Source of the DNA: Lentilactobacillus parafarraginis DSM 18390 = JCM 14109
GTDB taxonomy: Bacteria > Bacillota > Bacilli > Lactobacillales > Lactobacillaceae
Assembly: GCF_001435895.1 (NCBI RefSeq)
Contig: NZ_AZFZ01000005.1
Span: 1 to 41,288, forward strand
Length of the DNA: 41,288 nt
Direction: 5' to 3'
The notes beneath the pieces were generated by a model that did not search any database, was not told the DNA's origin, and worked only from the letters and a program-made list of their open reading frames with translations. Both the position numbers and the translations under genes were made by a program. Below, one piece after another: positions 27,343 to 35,727 of this stretch; positions within the stretch are counted from its first letter, which is position 1; every line of letters starts with the position of its first letter.

Positions 27343-27410
27343 GCGAACCCGTCAAATCGGCAATCCAGTTTCAGGAGTTACTTGAAAAATAACTCACAAA
27401 GGACTGCATG

Positions 27411-27451
27411 AAAAAAGTCCGACCCACTACATAAAGTAATGACCCGAACTT
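27411..27451 (-). terminator. Terminator of tRNA-Leu
   Basis: On the minus strand AAGTTCGGGTCATTAC pairs with GTAGTGGGTCGGACTT over 15 of 16 positions (with G-U pairs), and a run of T follows. It lies six bases after the tRNA. Confidence 0.92.
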
Positions 27452-27456
27452 AATTA

Positions 27457-27542
27457 TGCGGCCAAGAAGATTCGAACTTCCACCGAGATAATTCTCGACA
27501 AGATCCTTAATCTTGCGCGTCTGCCAATTCCGCCATGGCCGC
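27457..27542 (-). tRNA. tRNA-Leu (anticodon AAG)
   Basis: The 86-base gene folds as a leucine tRNA. The 7-bp acceptor stem is GCGGCCA/TGGCCGC with discriminator A, the D arm is GGCGGAATTGGCAGACGC, and the anticodon stem is CAAGA/TCTTG with loop TTAAGGA, so the anticodon is AAG. A long variable arm (class II) is followed by the GTTCGAATC T loop. CCA is not encoded. A34 would be expected to become inosine to read CUU, CUC and CUA. It is a single gene with its own promoter and terminator. Confidence 0.95.
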
Positions 27543-27555
27543 ATCAACGAATAAA

Positions 27556-27584
27556 ATTATAACAAAAATTCGGGGCGCTGACAA
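27556..27584 (-). promoter_or_regulatory. Promoter of tRNA-Leu
   Basis: TTGTCA (27579-27584), 17 bases and a perfect TATAAT (27556-27561) lie 13 bases before the mature 5' end. Confidence 0.88.
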
Positions 27585-27642
27585 TCACTTTTTTGAAAAT
27601 CATTCAAAAACCGTTATTTTATTCGTTGAACCAAGCTAAGCG

Positions 27643-28521
27643 TCATTCACCACGGACCGTTGCGCCCTGATCATCGATCGAGAGCAGTCGCAAGCTGCCA
27701 TTTAGGCCCTTCTGTTCCAAATCAATTCGCAATTGGATCAAAGCGGATTTTTCACCCAAAACAGCCACGGTTGGCCCCGCACCACTCAAATAGGTGCCAT
27801 AGATTCCGAGTTTGTGAGCCGTCTGGCGGATCACTGCCATTTCGGGAACCAAATCTTTTCGATAGGGTTCGTGAAACTGATCATCTTCAATGAGTGGCAG
27901 TGCCTGGTCAAACTTCCCTTGGCTCACCAACGCGACAAAGACATTTTCTTTACTGCTGGCCTTCACCGCCGTCTCATAATCAATGGTTTTAGGAAGTTTC
28001 TTGCGGCTCTGCACTTCACTTAACCCGTCCGGTCGAATATACGTCAGAATATCAATGGCCGGCAACGGCAGCTTCGTCGCGATTGCCTTTTCACCATCAA
28101 ACATTGAGACCGCCATGCCACCAAGCATTGCCGCCGCCACATTTTCAGGGTGCTTTTCAAATTTAGCTCCCAGCGTCAGCTGATCCTCAATTGATAAATT
28201 CAGCTCACCTAATGTATTGGCAATCTTAATACCGGCAACCACCGCGGTCGTACTGGATCCTAACCCGTGGGCGATCGGAACGTCTGAAATAACGGTCAAT
28301 TGGTGGGGGTGAATATCCGGATCCACCTTCAAAATAGTTTGAACGATTAAATTCCGTTCATCGGTTGGAATATCACTTCCCAGCGCATGGTTAACTTTCC
28401 ACTTATCCGTCTGTTCCTCGACGATGACCGTGTAATACATATGAAGGGCAATGCCCACCGAGTCAATGCCGGAACCAATATTTGCCGATGTTGCCGGAAC
28501 GCGAACAATAATCTTTGCCAT
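27643..28521 (-). CDS. thrB: Homoserine kinase
   Basis: ThrB phosphorylates homoserine in threonine synthesis. The 292-residue GHMP-family kinase begins KIIVRVPATSANIGSGIDSVGIAL, has the ATP-binding PIAHGLGSSTTAVVAG loop near residue 88, and the C-terminal LSGAGPTVAVLG. The start is ATG at 28521 behind GAGGAGAATCACT; five codons upstream are open but precede that site. Neither hom nor thrC is adjacent, so the pathway genes are dispersed or incomplete in this genome. Confidence 0.95.
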   Translation of the reverse strand: MAKIIVRVPATSANIGSGIDSVGIALHMYYTVIVEEQTDKWKVNHALGSDIPTDERNLIVQTILKVDPDIHPHQLTVISDVPIAHGLGSSTTAVVAGIKIANTLGELNLSIEDQLTLGAKFEKHPENVAAAMLGGMAVSMFDGEKAIATKLPLPAIDILTYIRPDGLSEVQSRKKLPKTIDYETAVKASSKENVFVALVSQGKFDQALPLIEDDQFHEPYRKDLVPEMAVIRQTAHKLGIYGTYLSGAGPTVAVLGEKSALIQLRIDLEQKGLNGSLRLLSIDDQGATVRGE

Positions 28522-28585
28522 AGTGATTCTCCTCACTTATTATTTATCAAATCAATCACGTAATCGTCATTATTAAAACGGGCGC

Positions 28586-29044
28586 CTACGCACTCATGTC
28601 CGAAACCAGCTGTAACTGGCCGTGACAGCGACCGCACACAAACTTATGCAGATCGATCCGTCGTTTTCGATGATAAACCAAACCGCAATGTGAACAGCGA
28701 TAGAGGTATCGATAGGGCTGCGGGTGATCATTTAGACGCGGCGCGTAGCGGGAACCGCCGACGGCCTTGAGTAACTGCTTAAAGGCCCGACTGCCATGAT
28801 TACCACTATAACCTGCCAAGTGTAGATGATAGTGACAGAGTTCGTGCTTAATAATGCCGATTAGGACCGCATTGTCCTCCCCACCCACCATCTTTGGATT
28901 AATGTCGATATCATGGGTGTTCAAATGATAACGTCCGCCAGTTGTTCGCAGCCGGGCATTAAAGTACGCGCGGTGCCGAAATGGTTTGGCAAATGATTGT
29001 TTTGAAATTCTTTCTACTAATGTTTGAAGCTCTTGATTTGTCAC
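28586..29044 (-). CDS. SprT-like zinc metalloprotein
   Basis: This 152-residue protein is of the SprT-like family (YdcK in Bacillus subtilis); related proteins in eukaryotes are DNA-protein crosslink proteases, but the role of the bacterial form is not known. The metalloprotease helix is KHELCHYHLH with the HExxH-type pattern, and the C-terminus is a zinc ribbon with Cys pairs CSHCG and CGRCHG. The start is GTG at 29044 behind GAGGGG. It follows tex by 25 bases, a pairing seen in many lactobacilli. Confidence 0.92.
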   Translation of the reverse strand: MTNQELQTLVERISKQSFAKPFRHRAYFNARLRTTGGRYHLNTHDIDINPKMVGGEDNAVLIGIIKHELCHYHLHLAGYSGNHGSRAFKQLLKAVGGSRYAPRLNDHPQPYRYLYRCSHCGLVYHRKRRIDLHKFVCGRCHGQLQLVSDMSA

Positions 29045-29069
29045 GCTGTAATCCCCTCTACGATGCCAT

Positions 29070-31238
29070 TTATTTAGTCGGGTCGACCATCGTTAATTGA
29101 ATTCGGTGACGATCAACGTCAACGGCGGCTATCCAAACCGTCACAATGTCGCCAACGGCAGCAACTTTGCTGGGGTCCTTGATGAAGTGGTCGCTCATTT
29201 TTGAAATATGAACCAAGCCATCCTGCTTAACCCCGATGTCAACAAATACCCCGAAATCAACCACGTTACGAACGGTTCCCTGCAGCTTCATCCCCACTTT
29301 AAGATCCGCCATCGTCAGCACATCTTTTTTCAGAAGTGGTGCGGGCATGTCATCACGAAGGTCCCGCCCAGGAGTTTCAACGCCCTTCACAATATCTTTT
29401 AGAGTGGCGGTTCCAACTCCCAACCGTTTGGATAGGTCGTCAAGATCAATCCCAGCCAATTTCTGAGTGACCACCGGCTGGCCCAGGTCCTCAATGGTTA
29501 ACTGGTAGGTTGTCAGTAACTGGGTGGCCGCCGGATAGCTCTCCGGATGAATGTCCGTATTATCCAAGGGGTTGTCACCATCAATGATTCGCAGAAAACC
29601 AACGGCCTGTTCAAAGGCTTTTGGTCCCAGGCGCGGAACCTTTTTAAGGTCCTGACGATCCAAAAATTGGCCGGTTTTATTTCGAAATTTCACAATATTA
29701 TTAGCCGTTGCCTTGGTTAACCCGGAAATATGAACGAGCAGATCCGGACTGGCTGTGTTTAAATTCACACCCACTTGGTTAACCGCGGTTTCAACAACCT
29801 GATCCAACTTTTCGCCCAACTGCTTTTGCGGCACATCATGCTGATACTGGCCAACCCCAATTGCCTGCGGGTCAATCTTAACCAGCTCAGACAACGGATC
29901 TTGAATTCGGCGGGCGATACTGACGGCCGACCGCTGTTCAACACTGAAATCCGGAAATTCATCCCGCGCAACCTGACTTGCGGAATAGACTGACGCGCCA
30001 GCCTCATTGACAATTACGTAAAACACCGGCGTTTTAATTTTTTTAATCGCGGCAGCAACAAACTGCTCGGATTCGCGACTGGCGGTTCCGTTGCCAATTG
30101 CGATCATTTCAACGTGATTTTTATTAATGAAATCAATAAACAGTCCCTCTGCGGCAGCCCGTTTCTCGGCACTGGCAGGTTTATGCGGATAAATCACCGT
30201 TTTGTCCAGGAACTTGCCATTCTTATCGACAACTGCGAGTTTACATCCCGTTCGATAAGCCGGGTCGAACCCCATCACAACGCGGCCCTTCAGCGGGGCC
30301 TGCATCAGAAGATTGTAGAGGTTTTTGCCAAATACCTCAATGGCGTGATTAGCCGCCTTCTCAGTGAGATCCTTGCGAATTTCCCGTTCAATTGCCGGGC
30401 CAATGAATCGTTGATAACCATCTAAAACAGCCGCAGACACAATATCGGCAGCCAGTCCGGTATGCTTGCCAACCATATTAGACGTCAAAAACCAGTTGAT
30501 CGGCGTCTCGTTCACCGTAATTTTCACCGACAGAATGTGATCCTTTTCCCCCCGATTAATTGCCAGGGTCCGGTAAGACGGAATTGTCTTTACCGGCTGC
30601 TTGAAGTCATAATACTGCTGGTAGGTTCCGGCTTCATCATCATCTTGATGGCCGCGTTTGAGTCTAGTTTCAATCTCCCCATACTGCTGCGTGTTACGCC
30701 GAATCCACTCCCGAAACTTGGCACTATCGCCAACCTCTTCGGCAATAATTTCGTGAATTCCATCGATCACCGCCTGCTTATCCGGCAGTTCCTTATCCGG
30801 ATCAACTGCAGCAGTCATCATATCAGCCAAGTTTTCTTGAAAGGAAAGGGCCGCTTTGGCGAGCGGAAGTAATCCCTTTTCTTTGGCAATCGTCGCCTTG
30901 GTGCGGCGCTTCTGCTTGTACGGTAAGTATAGGTCTTCCACCTGCTGCAGAACCGTCGCGGCTTCAAGCTGCTTTTTGAGACCAGGAGTTAACTGGTTTT
31001 GCTCATCAATAATTTTGATGACCTCGGCTTTTCGTTTATCCAGCGTTTGAATCCGGTGCGCTGAAGTTTGAATGTCACGAATTTGCACTTCATCCAGGTT
31101 GGCAGTCCGTTCCTTTCGATACCGGGCAATGAAAGGCACCGTGTCGCCTTCATCCAGCATTTTAAGGGTTTCGTTAATTTGGTTAACGCGAATTTTCGGC
31201 AAATCGCGGTGAATCTTTTCAGCAAGCATCGTATCCAT
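29070..31238 (-). CDS. Tex family S1 RNA-binding protein
   Basis: Tex is a nucleic-acid-binding protein involved in transcription-related processes and tolerance of stress. The 722-residue protein has an N-terminal helical region with the conserved PFIARYRKERT, a YqgF-like RNase H-fold domain (about residues 325-450, MGFDPAYRTGCKLAVVD), a helix-hairpin-helix region (NTASPDLLVHISGLTKATANNIV), and a C-terminal S1 domain (LKVGMKLQGTVRNVVDFGVFVDIGV). The ATG follows AAGGTGG. It has its own extended -10 promoter at 31274 and continues into the SprT-like gene. Confidence 0.96.
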   Translation of the reverse strand: MDTMLAEKIHRDLPKIRVNQINETLKMLDEGDTVPFIARYRKERTANLDEVQIRDIQTSAHRIQTLDKRKAEVIKIIDEQNQLTPGLKKQLEAATVLQQVEDLYLPYKQKRRTKATIAKEKGLLPLAKAALSFQENLADMMTAAVDPDKELPDKQAVIDGIHEIIAEEVGDSAKFREWIRRNTQQYGEIETRLKRGHQDDDEAGTYQQYYDFKQPVKTIPSYRTLAINRGEKDHILSVKITVNETPINWFLTSNMVGKHTGLAADIVSAAVLDGYQRFIGPAIEREIRKDLTEKAANHAIEVFGKNLYNLLMQAPLKGRVVMGFDPAYRTGCKLAVVDKNGKFLDKTVIYPHKPASAEKRAAAEGLFIDFINKNHVEMIAIGNGTASRESEQFVAAAIKKIKTPVFYVIVNEAGASVYSASQVARDEFPDFSVEQRSAVSIARRIQDPLSELVKIDPQAIGVGQYQHDVPQKQLGEKLDQVVETAVNQVGVNLNTASPDLLVHISGLTKATANNIVKFRNKTGQFLDRQDLKKVPRLGPKAFEQAVGFLRIIDGDNPLDNTDIHPESYPAATQLLTTYQLTIEDLGQPVVTQKLAGIDLDDLSKRLGVGTATLKDIVKGVETPGRDLRDDMPAPLLKKDVLTMADLKVGMKLQGTVRNVVDFGVFVDIGVKQDGLVHISKMSDHFIKDPSKVAAVGDIVTVWIAAVDVDRHRIQLTMVDPTK

Positions 31239-31273
31239 ACAAAGTAAGCCACCTTATCATTAATCTAACAACT

Positions 31274-31282
31274 ATTATATCA
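31274..31282 (-). promoter_or_regulatory. Extended -10 promoter of tex
   Basis: On the minus strand TG-A-TATAAT is an extended -10, with TTAAAT as a poor -35 at 17 bases. It lies 36 bases before the tex start codon. Confidence 0.6.
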
Positions 31283-31381
31283 TGCAAAATTGACTGATTT
31301 AACGAAGAGATTGGGAAAATCAGCAGTTAAATTGAAACCGAGCCCAAACCACACGGCGTAAAGGAACCACTCATTTCCGAA

Positions 31382-31418
31382 TGGCCACAAAAACGGCTTG
31401 GAGCCGCCATTTTGGCCA
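31382..31418 (-). repeat. Stem-loop upstream of tex, possibly a second terminator
   Basis: TGGCCA (31382-31387) pairs with TGGCCA (31413-31418), enclosing CGGCT-TGG-AGCCG (31394-31406). Read on the minus strand, the inner stem runs into TTTTT, so it may back up the terminator at 31431. The other bases of the gap 31239-31530 show only the tex promoter and this terminator pair. Confidence 0.55.
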
Positions 31419-31430
31419 CGCCTTAGTCAG

Positions 31431-31479
31431 AAAAAATGAAAAGGGCTGAGACAATTTGACCCTTTGTCCCAACCTTTTC
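31431..31479 (-). terminator. Terminator of the ATPase operon
   Basis: On the minus strand GAAAAGG-TTGGGACA pairs with TGTCTCAG-CCCTTTTC across a 10-11 base loop, and ATTTTTT follows. It comes about 50 bases after the stop of the 144-residue unknown gene, closing the operon. Confidence 0.92.
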
Positions 31480-31530
31480 TCGTGTAAGTCTGTTATATCA
31501 TGCTGAATTGAGCAATCAATTTGTTCAATC

Positions 31531-31965
31531 CTATGCCAACAACCCCATAATCCGCGTCGTCACGTCAGATACCTTTGCAATGTGAGCCTCTTGATCCTTT
31601 TCAGCCTGGTTAAACGCGTCAACGGCGACAACCTGCTTAGCCGGGTCAATACTGTCAGTCATTGCTTGACAGGCGGCAGCGTAATCCTCATAGGCTCGAA
31701 CCAGCATTTTATGCTTACCCAAAACTTTAACTGGTACCGGCGCTTGTTGCAGCTGGTTAACGTTGTCGTTATATTTGTCGGTTCCCGATTGAAAGTGGGC
31801 CTTAATCTTGGTCAGCTGATCACTGGACAGGTCGGAAACCTGATCGCTGTCAATCGCCTTTCTAAGCGTCTCATAATCAGCATTTAAATCTTCACCGTTA
31901 GTCTGAGTGGCCTCGATGACATCTGAAACAATTTTTGCGTATCTTTGTAAATCTTGTGGTTTCAA
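31531..31965 (-). CDS. Hypothetical helical protein, co-transcribed with the P-type ATPase
   Basis: I do not recognise this 144-residue protein. It is soluble, without a signal peptide or membrane segment, and is predicted by eye to be almost all helical with many charged and Gln/Asp residues (LQRYAKIVSDVIEATQ at the start, VSDVTTRIMGLLA at the end). No cysteine pairs, but one Cys at about residue 104, and no motif of an enzyme. The start is TTG at 31965 behind GGGGGAACTGTT. It begins 29 bases after the ATPase stop, with no terminator in between, and therefore probably shares the manganese-riboswitch leader. A role in metal homeostasis is only inferred from that. Confidence 0.8.
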   Translation of the reverse strand: MKPQDLQRYAKIVSDVIEATQTNGEDLNADYETLRKAIDSDQVSDLSSDQLTKIKAHFQSGTDKYNDNVNQLQQAPVPVKVLGKHKMLVRAYEDYAAACQAMTDSIDPAKQVVAVDAFNQAEKDQEAHIAKVSDVTTRIMGLLA

Positions 31966-31994
31966 AACAGTTCCCCCGATTCTTAAATCTTATT

Positions 31995-34655
31995 TTATTG
32001 TTGGTGCAAAAAATGCCGCTGGATATATTTTACTACTTCTGAAATCACAACGATCATAAATCCACCAATTACGACAACCAGCCACTGCGATGCTGCCAGG
32101 TTCGTGACGTGGAACATCTGGTTAAACCCAGGCACGGCAATTGTGAGAATTAACAGAAGTGCCGACCCCAACAGTGCCCAGTTAAAGAACTTGTTTTTGA
32201 ACAGCCCCACTCTGAAAATAGATTGATGAATCGTCTTTGAGTTAAACGCGTGGAACAACTGAATGAGCCCCAGCGTCGCGTAAGCCATGGTCAACGCATC
32301 GGCGTGGATCAGCGTTTCGGAAGCGTGGACCGGATTAAGGATGGCAAAGGCGTAGACGGCAAGCGTGATCGCCCCTTCAAAGAATCCTTGGTAAAGAATA
32401 TTACTCATAATTCCGCCGGAAAGAAAGTTGGAGGACCGCCCCCGGGGCTGGCGTTTCATAATTCCCGGCTCAGCGGGTTCGACTCCTAACGCAATTGCTG
32501 GGAAGGTATCGGTCACCAGATTAATCCATAGGATCTGAACCGGTGCCAAGATCTCCCAACCCATCATTGTCATCACAAATAGTGTGAGAACTTCTCCAAG
32601 GTTGGCGGAAAGCAGGTACTGCAGGGACTTTTGAATATTTGCAAATACTTTTCGGCCAGCCTTAACTGCTGTCACAATCGTCGCAAAGTTATCATCTGCC
32701 AGGACCATATCGCTGGCCTCTTTGGAAACTTCGGTCCCGGTAATTCCCATACCAACGCCAATGTCGGCGGCCTTGAGGGCTGGGGCATCATTCACGCCAT
32801 CCCCAGTCATGGCAACAACCTTCCCTCGTTTCTGCCAGGCATTCACAATCCGTACCTTGTGCTCCGGGGCCACGCGGGCATAAACCGCGATATCCCCAAC
32901 TGATTTTTCGAATTGCTCATCGGTCATATCGTCAAGTTGCGCGCCATTAATGACCTTGTCGTTTGAATCGCCACGGCCAATAATTCCTAGTCGATTTGCG
33001 ATCGCCTGCGCGGTATCCTGATGATCCCCAGTAATCATGACGGATTTAATTCCAGCAGCCTTCGCTTCGGCAACGGCTTGAGCAACTTCGGGCCGTTCGG
33101 GATCAATCATCCCAATCAACCCAGTCAGAATCATGTCGTGCTCCTGGGCTGCCGATGTTAAGTCGGCGGGCACTTCATCAACCATCCGGTAAGCAAATCC
33201 CAAGACTCGTAATGCTTGGGTTGCCAAATCATGATTAGTTGTCTGAATCGTCTTTCGATCCGCGTCAGTAATCGGCCGAACCTTGCCATTATCCAGGACT
33301 TGGGTAACCCGTTGAAGCAGTTGATCCGGGGCCCCCTTCATGGTCATCATAATCCCGTCTGGCATCTGATTGTAGGTTGTCATCAATTTTCGTTCAGAAT
33401 CAAAGGGAATTTCCGCCAATCGTTGATGGCCATTGACAAACTGTTGAACGGGCAGTTGCTGGTTGAGATAAAAAGAAACCAGCGCCGTTTCGGTTGGGTC
33501 ACCACCCAGCCCCTCCTGCAGGTATTTCGTATCATTGTTCAACACCATGATTTGGGCTAACCGGTCATCCAAAGATAATTGGGTCTTGGCTGAATCCAGC
33601 AGTTCGCCGTTTTGAAAGACCTTCTCAACGGTCATTTTATTTTGGGTCAGCGTTCCAGTTTTGTCCGAGCAAATAATATCCGTGCTTCCAAGCGTTTCAA
33701 CTGCCTGAAGCTTCCGAATTAAAGCGCGGTGGCGCGCCATCTGCTGGGTCCCAATTGCCAAGGTCACCGTTACAATCGCCGGCAGGCCTTCGGGAATGGC
33801 CGCGACGGCCAACGAAATAGCCGTCAGCAGCATATTAATCAGGGTTTCTTGCCCCCGCCACATCCCAACCGCAAACACAACCACGGCGATTACCAAAATT
33901 AAGATCGTGAGGACCTTTCCCAGCTTGTTCAAATTTTCCTGAAGCGGCGTGGTGGCCTCTTCCGTCGTATTTAACATGTGGGCAATCTTACCGACCTCGG
34001 TATTCATCCCCGTCCCAATGACCACGCCAACGCCGCGACCAGAGGTGACATTACTGTTCATGAATCCCAGGTTTTTCCGATCACCAAGGGGTAAATCCGA
34101 ATCGTTAATGGTCGCGGTGGTTTTATTCACCGGAACCGATTCCCCGGTTAGGGCAGCTTCCTCAATCTTTAAGGTATTTGCCTCGGTCAAACGAATATCT
34201 GCCGGTACCACATCCCCCGCTTCCAGTAAAACCATATCACCGGGAACGATCTCCTCACTCTTCACGGTGGTCTGCCGACCGTTTCTCAGGACGGTCGCCA
34301 TTGGGGCGGACATTTCCTTTAATGAATCAATCGCATTTTCGGCTTTCGATTCTTGAAAAACCCCAAAGACAGCATTCAAAATTACCACTGCCAAAATAAT
34401 CGCCGCGTCAACGTGTTCGCCGGCAATTCCAGCAATAATAGCCGCAATAATTAAGATGATAATCATGAGGTCTTTGAATTGCGCCAAAAATTTTTCAAAA
34501 ATTGTGGTTCGCCGTTTGGCTTGCAGCCGATTAAATCCAAATTGTTCTCGCCGCTGGGCAACCTGCTGGTCAGATAAGCCCTTTGGATCCGCCTGCATCT
34601 GATTCATCACCTCATCGACTGATTGTTGATAAAACACCTTTTTCTGTTCCTTCAT
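31995..34655 (-). CDS. P-type cation-transporting ATPase (P2A type, likely Ca2+/Mn2+ exporter)
   Basis: An 886-residue P-type ATPase of the PMCA/SERCA-like P2A group, exporting divalent cations. It has TGES (about 170-173) in the actuator domain, PEGLPAIV in helix 4 (about 288-295), the phosphorylated Asp331 in SDKTGTLTQNKM, the ATP-binding MKGAPDQLL in the nucleotide domain, TGDGVNDAPALKAADIGVGM in the hinge, and six C-terminal hydrophobic helices. The ATG follows GGAGGAAATGA. Its leader carries a yybP-ykoY-type manganese aptamer and a terminator, and in streptococci and lactococci genes of this class under that riboswitch export Ca2+ or Mn2+. The metal is thus Mn2+ or Ca2+ by inference. Confidence 0.94.
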   Translation of the reverse strand: MKEQKKVFYQQSVDEVMNQMQADPKGLSDQQVAQRREQFGFNRLQAKRRTTIFEKFLAQFKDLMIIILIIAAIIAGIAGEHVDAAIILAVVILNAVFGVFQESKAENAIDSLKEMSAPMATVLRNGRQTTVKSEEIVPGDMVLLEAGDVVPADIRLTEANTLKIEEAALTGESVPVNKTTATINDSDLPLGDRKNLGFMNSNVTSGRGVGVVIGTGMNTEVGKIAHMLNTTEEATTPLQENLNKLGKVLTILILVIAVVVFAVGMWRGQETLINMLLTAISLAVAAIPEGLPAIVTVTLAIGTQQMARHRALIRKLQAVETLGSTDIICSDKTGTLTQNKMTVEKVFQNGELLDSAKTQLSLDDRLAQIMVLNNDTKYLQEGLGGDPTETALVSFYLNQQLPVQQFVNGHQRLAEIPFDSERKLMTTYNQMPDGIMMTMKGAPDQLLQRVTQVLDNGKVRPITDADRKTIQTTNHDLATQALRVLGFAYRMVDEVPADLTSAAQEHDMILTGLIGMIDPERPEVAQAVAEAKAAGIKSVMITGDHQDTAQAIANRLGIIGRGDSNDKVINGAQLDDMTDEQFEKSVGDIAVYARVAPEHKVRIVNAWQKRGKVVAMTGDGVNDAPALKAADIGVGMGITGTEVSKEASDMVLADDNFATIVTAVKAGRKVFANIQKSLQYLLSANLGEVLTLFVMTMMGWEILAPVQILWINLVTDTFPAIALGVEPAEPGIMKRQPRGRSSNFLSGGIMSNILYQGFFEGAITLAVYAFAILNPVHASETLIHADALTMAYATLGLIQLFHAFNSKTIHQSIFRVGLFKNKFFNWALLGSALLLILTIAVPGFNQMFHVTNLAASQWLVVVIGGFMIVVISEVVKYIQRHFLHQQ

Positions 34656-34710
34656 TCATTTCCTCCTCTAATCCTTGTATACGACCAGCCTCACCAAATT
34701 AACTGATTGA

Positions 34711-34767
34711 TTAAAAATGGCGAGGCCCATAAACTCTTCTGAAAAGAATTCATAAGTCTCACCATTT
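34711..34767 (-). terminator. Riboswitch-controlled terminator upstream of the ATPase gene
   Basis: AAATGGTGAG...CTTATGAATTCTT pairs with AGAAGAGTTTATG...CTCGCCATTT on the minus strand around TTC, followed by T residues. Its 5' arm is the 3' side of the aptamer's closing stem (UGGUGAGACUUAU), so aptamer and terminator are mutually exclusive. Confidence 0.88.
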
Positions 34768-34842
34768 AAGAAATATCCCGGAAATCACTGATTTCACGTT
34801 GACGAGATATTCGCAATTACAATTGCTGGTTACTCCCTTTAT
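34751..34842 (-). ncRNA. yybP-ykoY manganese riboswitch aptamer
   Basis: On the minus strand the transcript gives P1 (AUAA/UUAU), loop L1 with GGGAGUA opposite GAGAC, then ACCA/UGGU. A small hairpin follows, GCAAU-UGUA-AUUGC, and then P3 with 9 exact pairs, AAUAUCUCG/CGGGAUAUU. The conserved UCAACGU interior loop follows P3, and the closing stem is GAAAUC/GAUUUC. This is the architecture of the Mn2+-binding yybP-ykoY family, where L1 and the UCAAC loop meet to form the metal site. The best model is a transcriptional ON switch: Mn2+ stabilises P1 and prevents the overlapping terminator. I could not run a covariance model. Confidence 0.88.
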
Positions 34843-34850
34843 TTGAGAAT

Positions 34851-34879
34851 ATTATACCTAAATATTAATAGCATGTCAC
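34851..34879 (-). promoter_or_regulatory. Promoter of the riboswitch-ATPase operon
   Basis: GTGACA (34874-34879), 17 bases and a perfect TATAAT (34851-34856) lie just after the nadE stop (34886). Transcription would start near 34844, directly at the 5' side of the aptamer. Confidence 0.85.
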
Positions 34880-34885
34880 GTTTAA

Positions 34886-35713
34886 TTACTTCCAAAATGT
34901 ATCGTAAACATTAATCGGGGTGTGGCGCTTATGTTCGGTTCGTTGATACCAGCCTTCAATTGTTTCAGCTGCTTTTTGTGAAACCGCCTTGCCTTCGAGA
35001 TAATTATCGATGTCTTGGTAAGTCACCCCAAGGGCAACTTCATCAGGTAATGCCGGTCGATTGTCTTCAAGGTCAGCCGTTGGCGTCTTTTTGTAAAGAT
35101 GCTCAGGAGCCCCTAACAATTCAAGCAATTGCTTGCCCTGCCGTTTATCCAAGCGCCACAGTGGGGTAATATCAGCGGCGCCATCACCAAACTTGGTGTA
35201 AAATCCGGTAACCGCTTCGGCCGCGTGGTCGGTCCCCACCACTGCCCCGGCAGTTTGACCGGCAATCGCATACTGGGCAATCATCCGTTGACGAGCCTTG
35301 ACATTTCCCTTGTTAAAATCACTGATGGTAATCCCATTGGCTTCAACCGCATCAACAGCGGCGTCAACGGCCGGCTTAATATCCACCCGGAAGGTCTTGT
35401 CAGCTTCGATGTACTGAATCGCTGCCAGAGCATCTGATTCATCAGCTTGAACCCCATAGGGCAAGCGAACGGCAATAAATTGATAGTCATTGTCGTGGGT
35501 TTCGTCACGCAGTTCGGAAACGGCCATTTGGGCGAGTTTACCGGCAAGCGTTGAATCCTGACCGCCTGAAATTCCCAAAACCAATGATTTTAAAAACGGG
35601 TACTTTTTCAGGTAACTTTTCAAGAATTCCACACTTCGCCGCACTTCGGCCTGTGGGTCAATTTCTGGTTTGACCTTTAACGCGTTAATAATTGCTTCCT
35701 GTTCTTTTCGCAT
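34886..35713 (-). CDS. nadE: NH3-dependent NAD+ synthetase
   Basis: NadE makes NAD+ from deamido-NAD with ammonia and ATP, the last step of NAD synthesis. The 275-residue protein has the pyrophosphatase loop [15 protein letters not shown] near residue 47, [13 protein letters not shown], the [25 protein letters not shown] segment and the C-terminal [17 protein letters not shown]. No glutaminase domain is present, so it uses free ammonia. The ATG follows GAGGGATTGCG. It lies 14 bases after pncB. No terminator follows it before the riboswitch, so its transcripts may run into that leader. Confidence 0.97.
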   Translation of the reverse strand: MRKEQEAIINALKVKPEIDPQAEVRRSVEFLKSYLKKYPFLKSLVLGISGGQDSTLAGKLAQMAVSELRDETHDNDYQFIAVRLPYGVQADESDALAAIQYIEADKTFRVDIKPAVDAAVDAVEANGITISDFNKGNVKARQRMIAQYAIAGQTAGAVVGTDHAAEAVTGFYTKFGDGAADITPLWRLDKRQGKQLLELLGAPEHLYKKTPTADLEDNRPALPDEVALGVTYQDIDNYLEGKAVSQKAAETIEGWYQRTEHKRHTPINVYDTFWK

Positions 35714-35727
35714 CGCAATCCCTCGAT

